DNA of 64,000 nt from Anaerolineae bacterium (lineage in GTDB: Bacteria; Chloroflexota; Anaerolineae; Aggregatilineales; Phototrophicaceae). Made by a program: the position numbers and the translations under genes. Of the stretch, positions 1-6,600 are shown piece after piece. The stretch is from positions 1 to 64,000 of the forward strand of contig JAJEBE010000018.1 of assembly GCA_022822545.1 (NCBI GenBank), read 5' to 3'. How positions within the stretch are numbered: position 1 is the stretch's first letter; the number at the start of each line of letters is the position of its first letter. The notes beneath the pieces are model-generated. The model was not told the origin of the DNA. It saw only the letters and a program-made list of their open reading frames with translations, and searched no databases.

Positions 1-9
1 GCGTTTCAT
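1..9 (-). CDS. Start of a gene leaving the left edge
   Basis: Read on the minus strand, an ATG at position 9 opens Met-Lys-Arg before the window ends. A clear Shine-Dalgarno stretch (AAAAGGAG, positions 27-20) lies about 10 bases upstream. The first ATG after that site (position 17) runs into a stop after three codons, so the ATG at 9 is the better start. Only three codons are visible, so nothing can be said about function. Confidence 0.4.
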
Positions 10-312
10 AACTTCATGTCTCCTTTTCATGGATTGGTTGTTTGAGACTTGCGTTAAAAATAATAATATCAGATTTCAAGCCATTTGTATAATTCATAAG
101 AGGGACTAATGTACTGGATTGATAATCTATGTATCACATATCTGTTTGATGGCTGGCTTGCGACACAAACGGGCGGAAATCATATCTCTCAACATGAGTA
201 GTTTGATGACGCTCCAGCGCGGTGGAATCCCGCGGCGGGTCGCGTCGTCGCAACATTCAATTGCTTTCGACATGATGTACAATCGCCGCAAAACCACCGG
301 GCGCGCGTAATA
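10..312. other. Divergent intergenic region
   Basis: This stretch separates the truncated minus-strand gene from the glycosyltransferase starting at 313. The first 110 bases are AT-rich and presumably hold the promoter of the leftward gene; AT-rich boxes are present but none is a convincing sigma-70 pair. A 63-codon open frame crosses it but has no ribosome-binding site and no recognisable protein character, so it is not called. Confidence 0.4.
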
Positions 313-1500
313 GTGAAAATTCTTGTCGTCGTATCATCTCTGGACCTCAAACAGCCTTACAGCGCCACGCCGGCTTGGTGGCAACTGCTGAAGGGCTTGT
401 ACGAAATTGGCGTCGAAGTCATCGCGACGCCGTATCAAGGCGCGCCGGTCGAGAGCTTGTGGTGGCGCTCGCTGCCAAATCCAGCGCGCTGGCAGGGCGA
501 CGTATTCAAGTGGCTGCGCGATCGCGCCCGTTTCCTGCGGCCGGGCAAGCTGGCGCCGGAATCGTCTGCCGATTCATCCGATTCCTTGTCCGACCGTACG
601 ATCAGACTTGCCGCCCAATCATTCATTGCGCCGCTTTGGCAGAGGCGCCTTGAGCACATTCTTACGCAAGAGCGAGATGTCGCAGCCCTGCTAATTCTCA
701 ACGCGCCGCTAAACCATCTTAAAGGCGTCCCGCGTTATCTAAGCGAGAAGTTCGATATTCCCGTCTTGTACTTCGATGGCGATGTGCCCGCCAGCTTGCC
801 AACCATGCAGGGCTTCGCCTCCGGCTTCCGCATCTATCAAGGCGCCGACCTCTCGGAATATACCGCCTTCGTCAGCAACAGCAGCGGCGGCGCAGACATG
901 CTGCGTCAGCTTGGCGTCAAAAATGCGCACACCGTCTGGTACGGCGCCGATCCCGCCGTTTTCAGCCCCATCTCAGTGCCGGCGCAGGACATTGACCTGC
1001 TCTTTTACGGCCATGGCCGCGAGTATCGCGCCGAGTGGATCGACAACATGATCACCCTTCCATCGCGGCGCTTGCCCCAGGCCCGCTTCGCAGTCCGCGG
1101 TACTAATCTGGGCGACCTCGGCAAAGCCCATCCGCTGCCCTATTTGAGCTTCAGTAAACTGCGCGAATACATCTGCCGCAGCAAGATCAATCTGTGCATC
1201 ACCCGCGGCGCGCACGCCAGCGTACATGCGTCGTCCTCCTCGCGTCCTTTTGAGCTCGCTGCTATGGGCGCCTGCATTGTCGCCAATCCTTACGCCGGCA
1301 TTGAGGAATGGTTCGAGCCGGGCAAGGAGCTCATCGTAGTGCGCTCCCCAGAGGAAGCTGTCGAAACTTACAAAGACTTGCTCGCTCACGACGCCAAACG
1401 CGCAGCGATAGGCAAGGCAGCGCGCGAGCGGGTCTTGAAACAGCATACCTTCCGCCACCGCGCCCGCGAGTTGACCGACATTCTCAGGCAGTACATTTAA
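313..1500 (+). CDS. Glycosyltransferase, GT4/CgeB-like
   Basis: A 395-residue protein starting at GTG. The N-terminus (MKILVVVSSLD) is the first beta strand of a GT-B Rossmann half. The C-terminal half has features of the glycosyl transferases-group-1 type: SSSRPFELAAMGACIVANPY around residues 303-322, where the conserved acidic residue of the donor site follows the SRPFE turn, then an ELIVV segment and a helix-rich tail (EAVETYKDLL). It probably transfers a sugar from a nucleotide donor in cell-surface glycan assembly, but donor and acceptor cannot be told. It stands alone, followed after about 70 bases by an unrelated gene with its own promoter. Confidence 0.75.
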   Translation: MKILVVVSSLDLKQPYSATPAWWQLLKGLYEIGVEVIATPYQGAPVESLWWRSLPNPARWQGDVFKWLRDRARFLRPGKLAPESSADSSDSLSDRTIRLAAQSFIAPLWQRRLEHILTQERDVAALLILNAPLNHLKGVPRYLSEKFDIPVLYFDGDVPASLPTMQGFASGFRIYQGADLSEYTAFVSNSSGGADMLRQLGVKNAHTVWYGADPAVFSPISVPAQDIDLLFYGHGREYRAEWIDNMITLPSRRLPQARFAVRGTNLGDLGKAHPLPYLSFSKLREYICRSKINLCITRGAHASVHASSSSRPFELAAMGACIVANPYAGIEEWFEPGKELIVVRSPEEAVETYKDLLAHDAKRAAIGKAARERVLKQHTFRHRARELTDILRQYI

Positions 1501-1504
1501 CCTC

Positions 1505-1538
1505 TTGCGATTGCCCGCCTCATACTCTATGATAGAAT
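1505..1538 (+). promoter_or_regulatory. Putative sigma-70 promoter
   Basis: Two overlapping sigma-70-like pairs lie ahead of the gene at 1570: TTGCGA (1505-1510) with TATGAT (1528-1533, spacer 17) and TTGCCC (1511-1516) with TAGAAT (1533-1538, spacer 16). Position and spacing fit initiation about 25-30 bases before the start codon. Confidence 0.4.
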
Positions 1539-1569
1539 ATATGTTCGTGACTTGAGAAAGGGCTGGCCG

Positions 1570-2400
1570 ATGTCAATTGATCTGAGAAAAGCTCGCGACT
1601 ACGTTTATCGCCGCGGCACACTCTTCGAGCGCGCCTTGTTCTCCTGGCTATTTGACGGCGGCAGTCTGGAGCGTCTGCATCAGATAATCCTCTGTTACAA
1701 GAATTCCGATTCGGGATTTGGTCACGGTTTCGAGCATGATCTGAAAGCGCCGCAATCGAATCCCCTCGCGCTTGAATACCTGCTCGGCGTGATGAAACAT
1801 GCGGAAATCCCGCCCGGCACCGTTCTCGCTGGCGCCGCCGACTGGGTCGAAAGCCGGATGGACGCCGACGGCAACTTGAGCAATCCAGCTGAAATCCGCG
1901 ACTACCCCCTGGCGCCTTGGTGGCAAGAGTGGGGCGGGCAGACCATGCCCGACTCCATCGTTGCCAACCTCATCCACTTTGATTGCGCTGCGCCATCGCT
2001 GGTCGCGCGGACCAAGCGCTGGGTCCTGGCGAACACTTCGCCCGAGAAAATCCTGGCGAACGACTGGCTTTTCATGGCCTATCACGTTTTCGATTTCTTC
2101 TTTGCCGTGAGTGACTTGCCAGGCCTGCAACGCTTCCGCCAGGCCACTGTCGACAATATCGTGACCTGCGCCCTCGCCGCGCCGGAAAAGCAACTGGACA
2201 CCGTCTTCACCTTCGCGAAGACGCCGGATTCGCCTATTGCGCGCGCTCTGCCGGCCGAATTCATCGAGCGCTGTCTCAATGTCCTGGAGAATTCACAACA
2301 AGAAGAAGGCCACTGGCTCGATCAACACGAGCTGCCTCAGTGGTATCCCATGACGACGATCAACGTTCTGCTGGCGCTTCGTCGCTACGGCCGGCTCTAA
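1570..2400 (+). CDS. Prenyltransferase/terpene-cyclase-fold protein, function unknown
   Basis: A 276-residue protein rich in helices with the block GFGHGFEHDL followed by SNPLALEYLLG. It resembles a family of uncharacterised proteins with the alpha/alpha-barrel fold of terpene cyclases and prenyltransferases. The ATG at 1570 is preferred over an in-frame TTG at 1552 because AAAGGG sits about eight bases upstream. Tryptophans and prolines recur (LAPWWQEWGG near residue 115), typical of repeat-type barrel proteins. No catalytic DXDD or DDXXD motif of a true cyclase is visible, so an enzyme activity is not claimed. There are no functional partners nearby. Confidence 0.55.
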   Translation: MSIDLRKARDYVYRRGTLFERALFSWLFDGGSLERLHQIILCYKNSDSGFGHGFEHDLKAPQSNPLALEYLLGVMKHAEIPPGTVLAGAADWVESRMDADGNLSNPAEIRDYPLAPWWQEWGGQTMPDSIVANLIHFDCAAPSLVARTKRWVLANTSPEKILANDWLFMAYHVFDFFFAVSDLPGLQRFRQATVDNIVTCALAAPEKQLDTVFTFAKTPDSPIARALPAEFIERCLNVLENSQQEEGHWLDQHELPQWYPMTTINVLLALRRYGRL

Positions 2401-2832
2401 TATCGCCTGTGTCTCTTTGGCGCTTTGCTAGCTTTGCTATAAGACTTGCCCGCTACTGCTAATCCCATGTCAAGTCTATCTAACAGCCTCGCTTCAATAC
2501 GCGAACATTTTGTCGCCTGTGCCATGCCTGTTTGTGCTACACTGACTGTCATGAACGCCATTTCGCCAATAGAGCATTTGTTCCCCAAGCATGCCATGTC
2601 GCGCAAGTACGAGCGCTATGCCACCATACCCCCCTGATACTATCTCACTATATTCATACTGTATCGATACAGAGGCGAATTTGTCCTGCATTTTCCCGCA
2701 TTTTCAGCGTATTTTCAGGGGTTTAGGGACGCTTTAGGCTAGCTGGCTGCGGGCTGTTTCCGCCATAATTGACCAAATCGAAGCGGGGCCAAACTGCCCG
2801 GCGGGAGCCGACGAGTGGCACGAACGATGACT
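2401..2832. other. Gene-free stretch with repeat-like debris
   Basis: No credible coding sequence is seen in these about 430 bases. They contain a perfect 14-base palindrome at 2659-2672, three copies of a short yATTTTC motif at about 2690-2715, and AT-rich filler. A related palindrome occurs in the other large gap of the window (33494-33510), so this is probably the site of a dispersed intergenic repeat. Confidence 0.45.
2659..2672. repeat. Perfect palindrome CTGTATCGATACAG
   Basis: A 14-base perfect inverted repeat centred on ATCGAT. A degenerate copy, CTGCATCGATAGAG, lies at 33497-33510 in another intergenic region, with ATA immediately before it in both places. The copies share little beyond the core, so they could be ends of decayed mobile repeats or sites for a dimeric DNA-binding protein. 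Confidence 0.45.
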
Positions 2833-2861
2833 TTGACCGAGTACCGAACAAGCCTTATACT
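2833..2861 (+). promoter_or_regulatory. Sigma-70-like promoter of the redox island
   Basis: TTGACC (2833-2838) and TATACT (2856-2861) are separated by exactly 17 bases. The predicted start of transcription lies about 35 bases ahead of the GTG at 2904. It probably drives the CPHC protein and the AhpD-like selenoprotein, whose genes are only 29 bases apart. Confidence 0.55.
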
Positions 2862-2903
2862 CGCAGCGGTTGAGTCTTACTAGTTCTCTTAGGAGCATAG
2901 GCC

Positions 2904-3725
2904 GTGGCGATAGATTACATTATTGAATTTGATTGCGCGCCCAAGCAGGTTTTGACCGCCGCCGGCATACTGGAACGTCTAAAGGAGCGCGAACGGGCCG
3001 AGGAAGTCGTCGGCTGGTTTCGCTCCGCCGGCGATGATCGACCGCCGGACCAGATGGGTTTTGAATTCAGCCAAAGCACGCCGAGGCAGACGGGCGAGAA
3101 GCAACTCATAGTTGTGCAAGATTTGCTTGATCATGCTGCCGCGCTGGACGAACAAGCATGGCATTGTCCTCATTGCCCGGCCAACCGTACAGGCGATCCC
3201 TACGGTTGCGTCGGCTCAATCAGCTACCCGATCACCGCGCTCGCCGAAACCTGGCTCCTGGAACTCCTGCCGCTGCCCGCGGAGCCGCTGGTTTGGCTGC
3301 TATTGAAACAGGGCATCCAAAAGCTCGGTTACGACGGCGCGTCGGTCAAGGCGCTGCGCGAGGCTGATGGCGTCGATGAAACAAATCAGCGCAGGTATTT
3401 CGAATTGCCCAACGCGCCACAACGCAGGCTGGGCGAGCTTCGACTGTCTTCCGATCAAGCCCTCGAGATGATCTTCGGTGTCGGCAATCTCATCATTCCC
3501 AATCACGCCGGCATTCTTCTGCTATTTTTTAATGCTATTGAACGCGATCTCGAAGCGGAGGTGATACAGGACATTTCATCTTTCGACGCCGCCGTCCGCG
3601 AAAGGATCCCCTTTTATATGTCGCCACCGGCCGAATACGATCCTTGCATTCGCGAGTTCGTCGCTTTCTTCCATGCGCTCTACATCGCCTGGAAACTTAA
3701 TACTCCCCTTTTTGTCGACGCCTGA
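2904..3725 (+). CDS. Uncharacterised protein with CPHC motif
   Basis: A 273-residue protein; the GTG start has AGGAG eight bases upstream. I do not recognise the family. A cysteine-rich patch stands in the first third: C88-P-H-C91 followed by C102 in a GDPYGC turn. CPHC is the dithiol sequence found in DsbA-type oxidoreductases, but no thioredoxin fold is obvious around it, so metal binding is equally possible. The rest is mixed alpha/beta with a hydrophobic segment near residues 195-215 (LIIPNHAGILLLFF). The gene shares a promoter and probably a transcript with the AhpD-like selenoprotein downstream, which hints at a redox role by context only. Confidence 0.6.
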   Translation: MAIDYIIEFDCAPKQVLTAAGILERLKERERAEEVVGWFRSAGDDRPPDQMGFEFSQSTPRQTGEKQLIVVQDLLDHAAALDEQAWHCPHCPANRTGDPYGCVGSISYPITALAETWLLELLPLPAEPLVWLLLKQGIQKLGYDGASVKALREADGVDETNQRRYFELPNAPQRRLGELRLSSDQALEMIFGVGNLIIPNHAGILLLFFNAIERDLEAEVIQDISSFDAAVRERIPFYMSPPAEYDPCIREFVAFFHALYIAWKLNTPLFVDA

Positions 3726-3754
3726 ATCAACTATTTCCTGGGGCCGAACGTCAG

Positions 3755-4342
3755 ATGAAACCGAGCAACCCCCGCATCGCCTTTATCGAAACCGTGCCCG
3801 AGGCGCAGGCAAGCGGCGCATTGCAGCGCGCTTATCGCCGCGCCGCCGACCCGAAGACGGGCAAGGTCGACCACATCATGAAAATCCACAGCCTCAACCC
3901 GGCCTCCCTGGTCGACCATCAGCATCTCTACAAAACCTTGATGTATGGCGATTCTCCCCTGTCCCGCGCGCAGCGCGAAATGATCGGCGTGGTCGTCTCC
4001 GCCATTAACCGCTGCGAATACTGACTGCGCCACCACGCGCGCAACCTCCGTCAGTTGACTGGAGACAAAGACTTCACCGCCCATATCGAATCGGATTATC
4101 GGGAGGCCCAACTTTCCGAGGCGAACAAGGCAATGCTGGACTACTCAGCGAAATTGACTCGCAGGCCCTGGGATATTGCGGAGACGGACATCGAAAACCT
4201 GCGGGCTGCCGGCTTTGACGACCGCGCCATCCTGGATATCGCGCAAGTCGTCGCCTACTATGCCTACGTCAATCGTATCGCCGATGGCCTGGGGGTTACG
4301 CTGGAGCCTTACTGGTACGAGGGAAAAGAAGATTACGACTAG
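3755..4342 (+). CDS. AhpD-like peroxidase-related selenoprotein (CxxU)
   Basis: The reading frame is a complete carboxymuconolactone-decarboxylase/AhpD-type 'peroxidase-related' protein of 195 residues interrupted only by TGA at 4022-4024. The sequence around it is NRCEY-TGA-LRHHARNL. In the family this is the catalytic CxxC, so TGA replaces the second redox Cys (residue 90, with Cys87 retained). Homology continues smoothly on the far side (LSPLSRAQREM before, DIAQVVAYYAYVNRIADGLG after). A hairpin with a G in the apical loop lies 28 bases after the TGA. Selenocysteine insertion is therefore more likely than a nonsense mutation. Known members of the superfamily reduce peroxides or act as thiol oxidoreductases; the substrate is unknown. 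An automatic annotation would show two fragments (3755-4024 and 4055-4342). Confidence 0.8.
4046..4064 (+). promoter_or_regulatory. Candidate bacterial SECIS hairpin (AhpD-like gene)
   Basis: CTCC (4046-4049) pairs with GGAG (4061-4064) and GTC (4050-4052) with GAC (4057-4059), leaving a bulged U at 4060 and a four-base apical loop AGUU whose second base is G. The loop begins 28 bases after the TGA, inside the roughly 16-37-base range used for bacterial SECIS elements. The pairing was found by eye; no folding energy was calculated. Confidence 0.6.
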
Positions 4343-4500
4343 CCGCCGCGCGTCGCCAAGGCGAGCAAGACAAGCACAAACAGAATGATGCCGATCGCCG
4401 CCACCGCGTAAAACTTCCCAAACAGCTTTCGCGCGTCAGAGCCTTCCCGGAAAATGTCAGACAGTTTCAATGCCGTTACTCTTGTTCTGTTGACTGTCAT
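4339..4500 (-). CDS. Small single-pass membrane protein
   Basis: A 53-residue open frame from the ATG at 4500. A charged N-terminal half (SDIFREGSDARKLFGK) is followed by one strongly hydrophobic segment, FYAVAAIGIILFVLVLLALA, ending in TRGG. Longer starts at 4509 and 4548 are possible but add no protein-like sequence. Its stop overlaps the stop of the convergent selenoprotein gene. It resembles many small membrane proteins of unknown role; the only support is the clean transmembrane profile and its fit into an otherwise empty gap. Confidence 0.4.
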   Translation of the reverse strand: MTVNRTRVTALKLSDIFREGSDARKLFGKFYAVAAIGIILFVLVLLALATRGG

Positions 4501-4577
4501 TCTACCCATAGCATAATGCGATTGGCTTGCGCTGCCAAGCGCCTGCAATTTCTGTCATCAGGCGCTACAATTAAGAA

Positions 4578-6047
4578 ATGTTGCAGAATACGGCTCGACT
4601 TCAATCTTTGATCCCAGTCGACTTCACCGGCTTCGTAGCCGTGGTGAAACGAGACTGCGCGACTTGCCGGCTGATCGAACCCGCGCTGCGTGAACTCAAA
4701 GACAGCCTCGGTTTTCTTCTCTATTCGCAAGATGATCCGGCCTTCCCAAACAGCATCTCGGGCGTCCGCGACGACACCGAGCTTGAGCTATCCTATCGTC
4801 TCGAAATCGAAGTCGTGCCAACGCTAATCCAGCTGGACGCCGGCCGCGAAACCCACAGACTGGCGGGCTGGCAAAGAGACGATTGGCGTCGGCTGACGCG
4901 ATTGCCTGAGCTTGGCGAGGGCTTGCCGGCCTTCAGTCCCGGTTGCGGCTCGATATCGGTTGATCCCGGCATGCCCGAAAAACTGGCTTATAAATTCGGC
5001 GATACGCCTTTGCAGGCGCGGCGCATTGAAGTGGCTGCCCAACAAGACGAGCACGAGTTCGCTTTCGAGCGCGGCTGGTCCGATGGCCTGCCCGTCATCC
5101 CGCCGACAGAAGAGCGCGTGCTCAAGATGCTCGCGGGCACGACCCGTTCACCCGCTGAGATCATCGGCATCATCCCGCCGGACAATATTCCCTGTACCGT
5201 TGAAAAAGTCGCCATCAATGCGGTGATGGCTGGCTGCAAACCGGAATATCTGCCAGTCGTTCTGGCGGCGGTCGAAGCCGCTTGTCGCGACGATTTCTGC
5301 ATGCACGGCGTCCTCGCCACCACCTACTTCGCTGCTCCAATCCTCATCGTCAACGGCCCAATTCGCGACAAGATCGGTATGAACTCGGGCAACAATGCGC
5401 TGGGGCAGGGCAACCGGGCAAACTCGACAATTGGACGGGCGTTGCAACTGGTCATCCGCAATGTCGGCGGCGGGCGTCCGGGCGGTGTTGACCGCGCCGC
5501 CCTGGGCCAACCCGGCAAGTTTGGCTTTTGCATAGCCGAACGCGAGCATGATTCATATTGGGAATCTCTGGCGCTCGAACGCGGATTCAGTCGCGACGAT
5601 TCGACCGTGACCCTCTTCGCCGGCGGTGGCGTTCATCCCATCGCCGATCAGAAGTCGCGCGCGCCCGAGTCTTTGACGCGCAGCCTCGCGCTTAGTCTGC
5701 GCACGGTTCATCACGCGAAAATCTATGGCGCCGCCGACGCCCTCTTGATTATCTCGCCGGAGCACATGCGGGTATTTCGCGGCGCGGGCTGGAGCAAGGT
5801 CCGCTTTCGTGATGAGCTCGCCAGGCATCTGACCACCGACGGCCGGGACGTTTTGGCGGACGCGGACGGGATTGCCGAGGGAATGCCCAAGCGTTTCGCT
5901 GAAAAACGCGTGAACAAATTTCGCCCGGGAGGCTTGCTGATCGTTCATGCCGGCGGCGCGGCCGGTATGTGGTCGGCGATAATCACCGGCTGGGCCGCCA
6001 GCGGGCCCCGCGGCAGCATCCCTGTGACTGTGCCTATCAAATCGTAA
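4578..6047 (+). CDS. Thioredoxin-like domain fused to UGSC-partner domain
   Basis: A 489-residue protein. Residues 1 to about 110 look like a thioredoxin-like fold: beta strand FVAVVKRDC, redox motif C27-A-T-C30 at the start of a helix, and a cis-proline-type VVP at 79-81. From about residue 150 a second domain begins (FERGWSDGLPVIPPTEERV) with cysteines in IPCTVEK, AGCKPEY and DDFCMHG, a Gly-rich NVGGGRPGG, and a glycine-rich C-terminus. This second domain corresponds to a large protein typically found next to UGSC-family (seleno)proteins, to my recollection. The UGSC gene follows 33 bases later. A redox reaction coupled to the UGSC selenol is an inference; the substrate is not known. Confidence 0.65.
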   Translation: MLQNTARLQSLIPVDFTGFVAVVKRDCATCRLIEPALRELKDSLGFLLYSQDDPAFPNSISGVRDDTELELSYRLEIEVVPTLIQLDAGRETHRLAGWQRDDWRRLTRLPELGEGLPAFSPGCGSISVDPGMPEKLAYKFGDTPLQARRIEVAAQQDEHEFAFERGWSDGLPVIPPTEERVLKMLAGTTRSPAEIIGIIPPDNIPCTVEKVAINAVMAGCKPEYLPVVLAAVEAACRDDFCMHGVLATTYFAAPILIVNGPIRDKIGMNSGNNALGQGNRANSTIGRALQLVIRNVGGGRPGGVDRAALGQPGKFGFCIAEREHDSYWESLALERGFSRDDSTVTLFAGGGVHPIADQKSRAPESLTRSLALSLRTVHHAKIYGAADALLIISPEHMRVFRGAGWSKVRFRDELARHLTTDGRDVLADADGIAEGMPKRFAEKRVNKFRPGGLLIVHAGGAAGMWSAIITGWAASGPRGSIPVTVPIKS

Positions 6048-6080
6048 ACCGCCGCTTGGACTATGAAGGAGAGTGTCAAC

Positions 6081-6593
6081 ATGCGTTTGTTAGACCCGAC
6101 ATCAGAAAACGAGCCAGCCCAGCGAGAACGCCTTCCGCGCCCGCAATCCCTGGCCAATAAGCGCATCGCGCTTCTCGATATTTCGAAGCCCAAGGGCGAT
6201 GTCTTTCTTGATCGACTGGCATTCCAGTTGGATGGCATGGGCATTGAATCGAGGCGCTTTACGAAGCCAACTTTCACCCGCGTCGCTCCGGTTGACTTGA
6301 AGCATCAGATCGCGAGTGAATGCGACTTGGTGATCGAGGCTTTAGCCGATTGAGGCTCATGCACGTCGTGCAGTGTGCACGACATCACTGACTTGGAATC
6401 CCGCGGGATTCCCGGCATCTTCATCGCTTCTGACGAGTTTGTAGAAGCGGCCGAGGCCCAAGGCGCCGCGCTCGGTTTTGATCCTGCCGTCTGCTACGTG
6501 CCTCATCCAATACAAGATCGCAGCGATAAGGAAATCCGCGACCTGGCCGATGCCGCTTTTGAAGATATCCTGTCGCAAATCGTCGCCTCTTAA
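6081..6593 (+). CDS. UGSC-family selenoprotein
   Basis: The frame reads through TGA at 6351-6353 to give a 170-residue protein with Sec at position 91: the segment is EALAD-TGA-GSCTSCSVHD. U-G-S-C is the signature after which the UGSC family of (seleno)proteins is named, and the second CxxC (TSC) follows directly. The downstream half (IPGIFIASDEFVEAAEAQG, then VPHPIQDRS) is well-formed protein in the same frame. AAGGAG nine bases before the ATG at 6081 fixes the start in preference to an ATG at 6063. A strong hairpin follows the TGA. Function is unknown; the context with a thioredoxin-domain protein suggests redox chemistry. Automatic callers would split it at the TGA. Confidence 0.85.
6365..6383 (+). 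promoter_or_regulatory. Candidate bacterial SECIS hairpin (UGSC gene)
   Basis: GTCGTGC (6365-6371) and GCACGAC (6377-6383) form a perfect seven-base-pair stem; an extra A-U pair can close the loop to GUG. The apical loop starts 18-19 bases after the TGA and carries a G at its 5' side, both expected for SelB recognition of a bacterial SECIS element. Energy was not computed. Confidence 0.7.
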
Positions 6594-6600
6594 CAGGCGC

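Noticed and set aside
119..310. 63-codon frame upstream of the first glycosyltransferase
   Set aside because: No ribosome-binding site and no protein-like features; ends just before the GTG of the real gene.
3755..4342. Pseudogene interpretation of the AhpD-like gene (broken by a stop codon)
   Set aside because: The only interruption is TGA at the exact catalytic Cys, the rest of the frame is intact, a SECIS-like hairpin follows, and a second gene nearby shows the same pattern. A general UGA recoding was also rejected because many genes in the window end normally in TGA.
6375..6593. Separate small gene starting at GTG 6375
   Set aside because: It is the in-frame continuation of the UGSC protein beyond the TGA and has no ribosome-binding site of its own.
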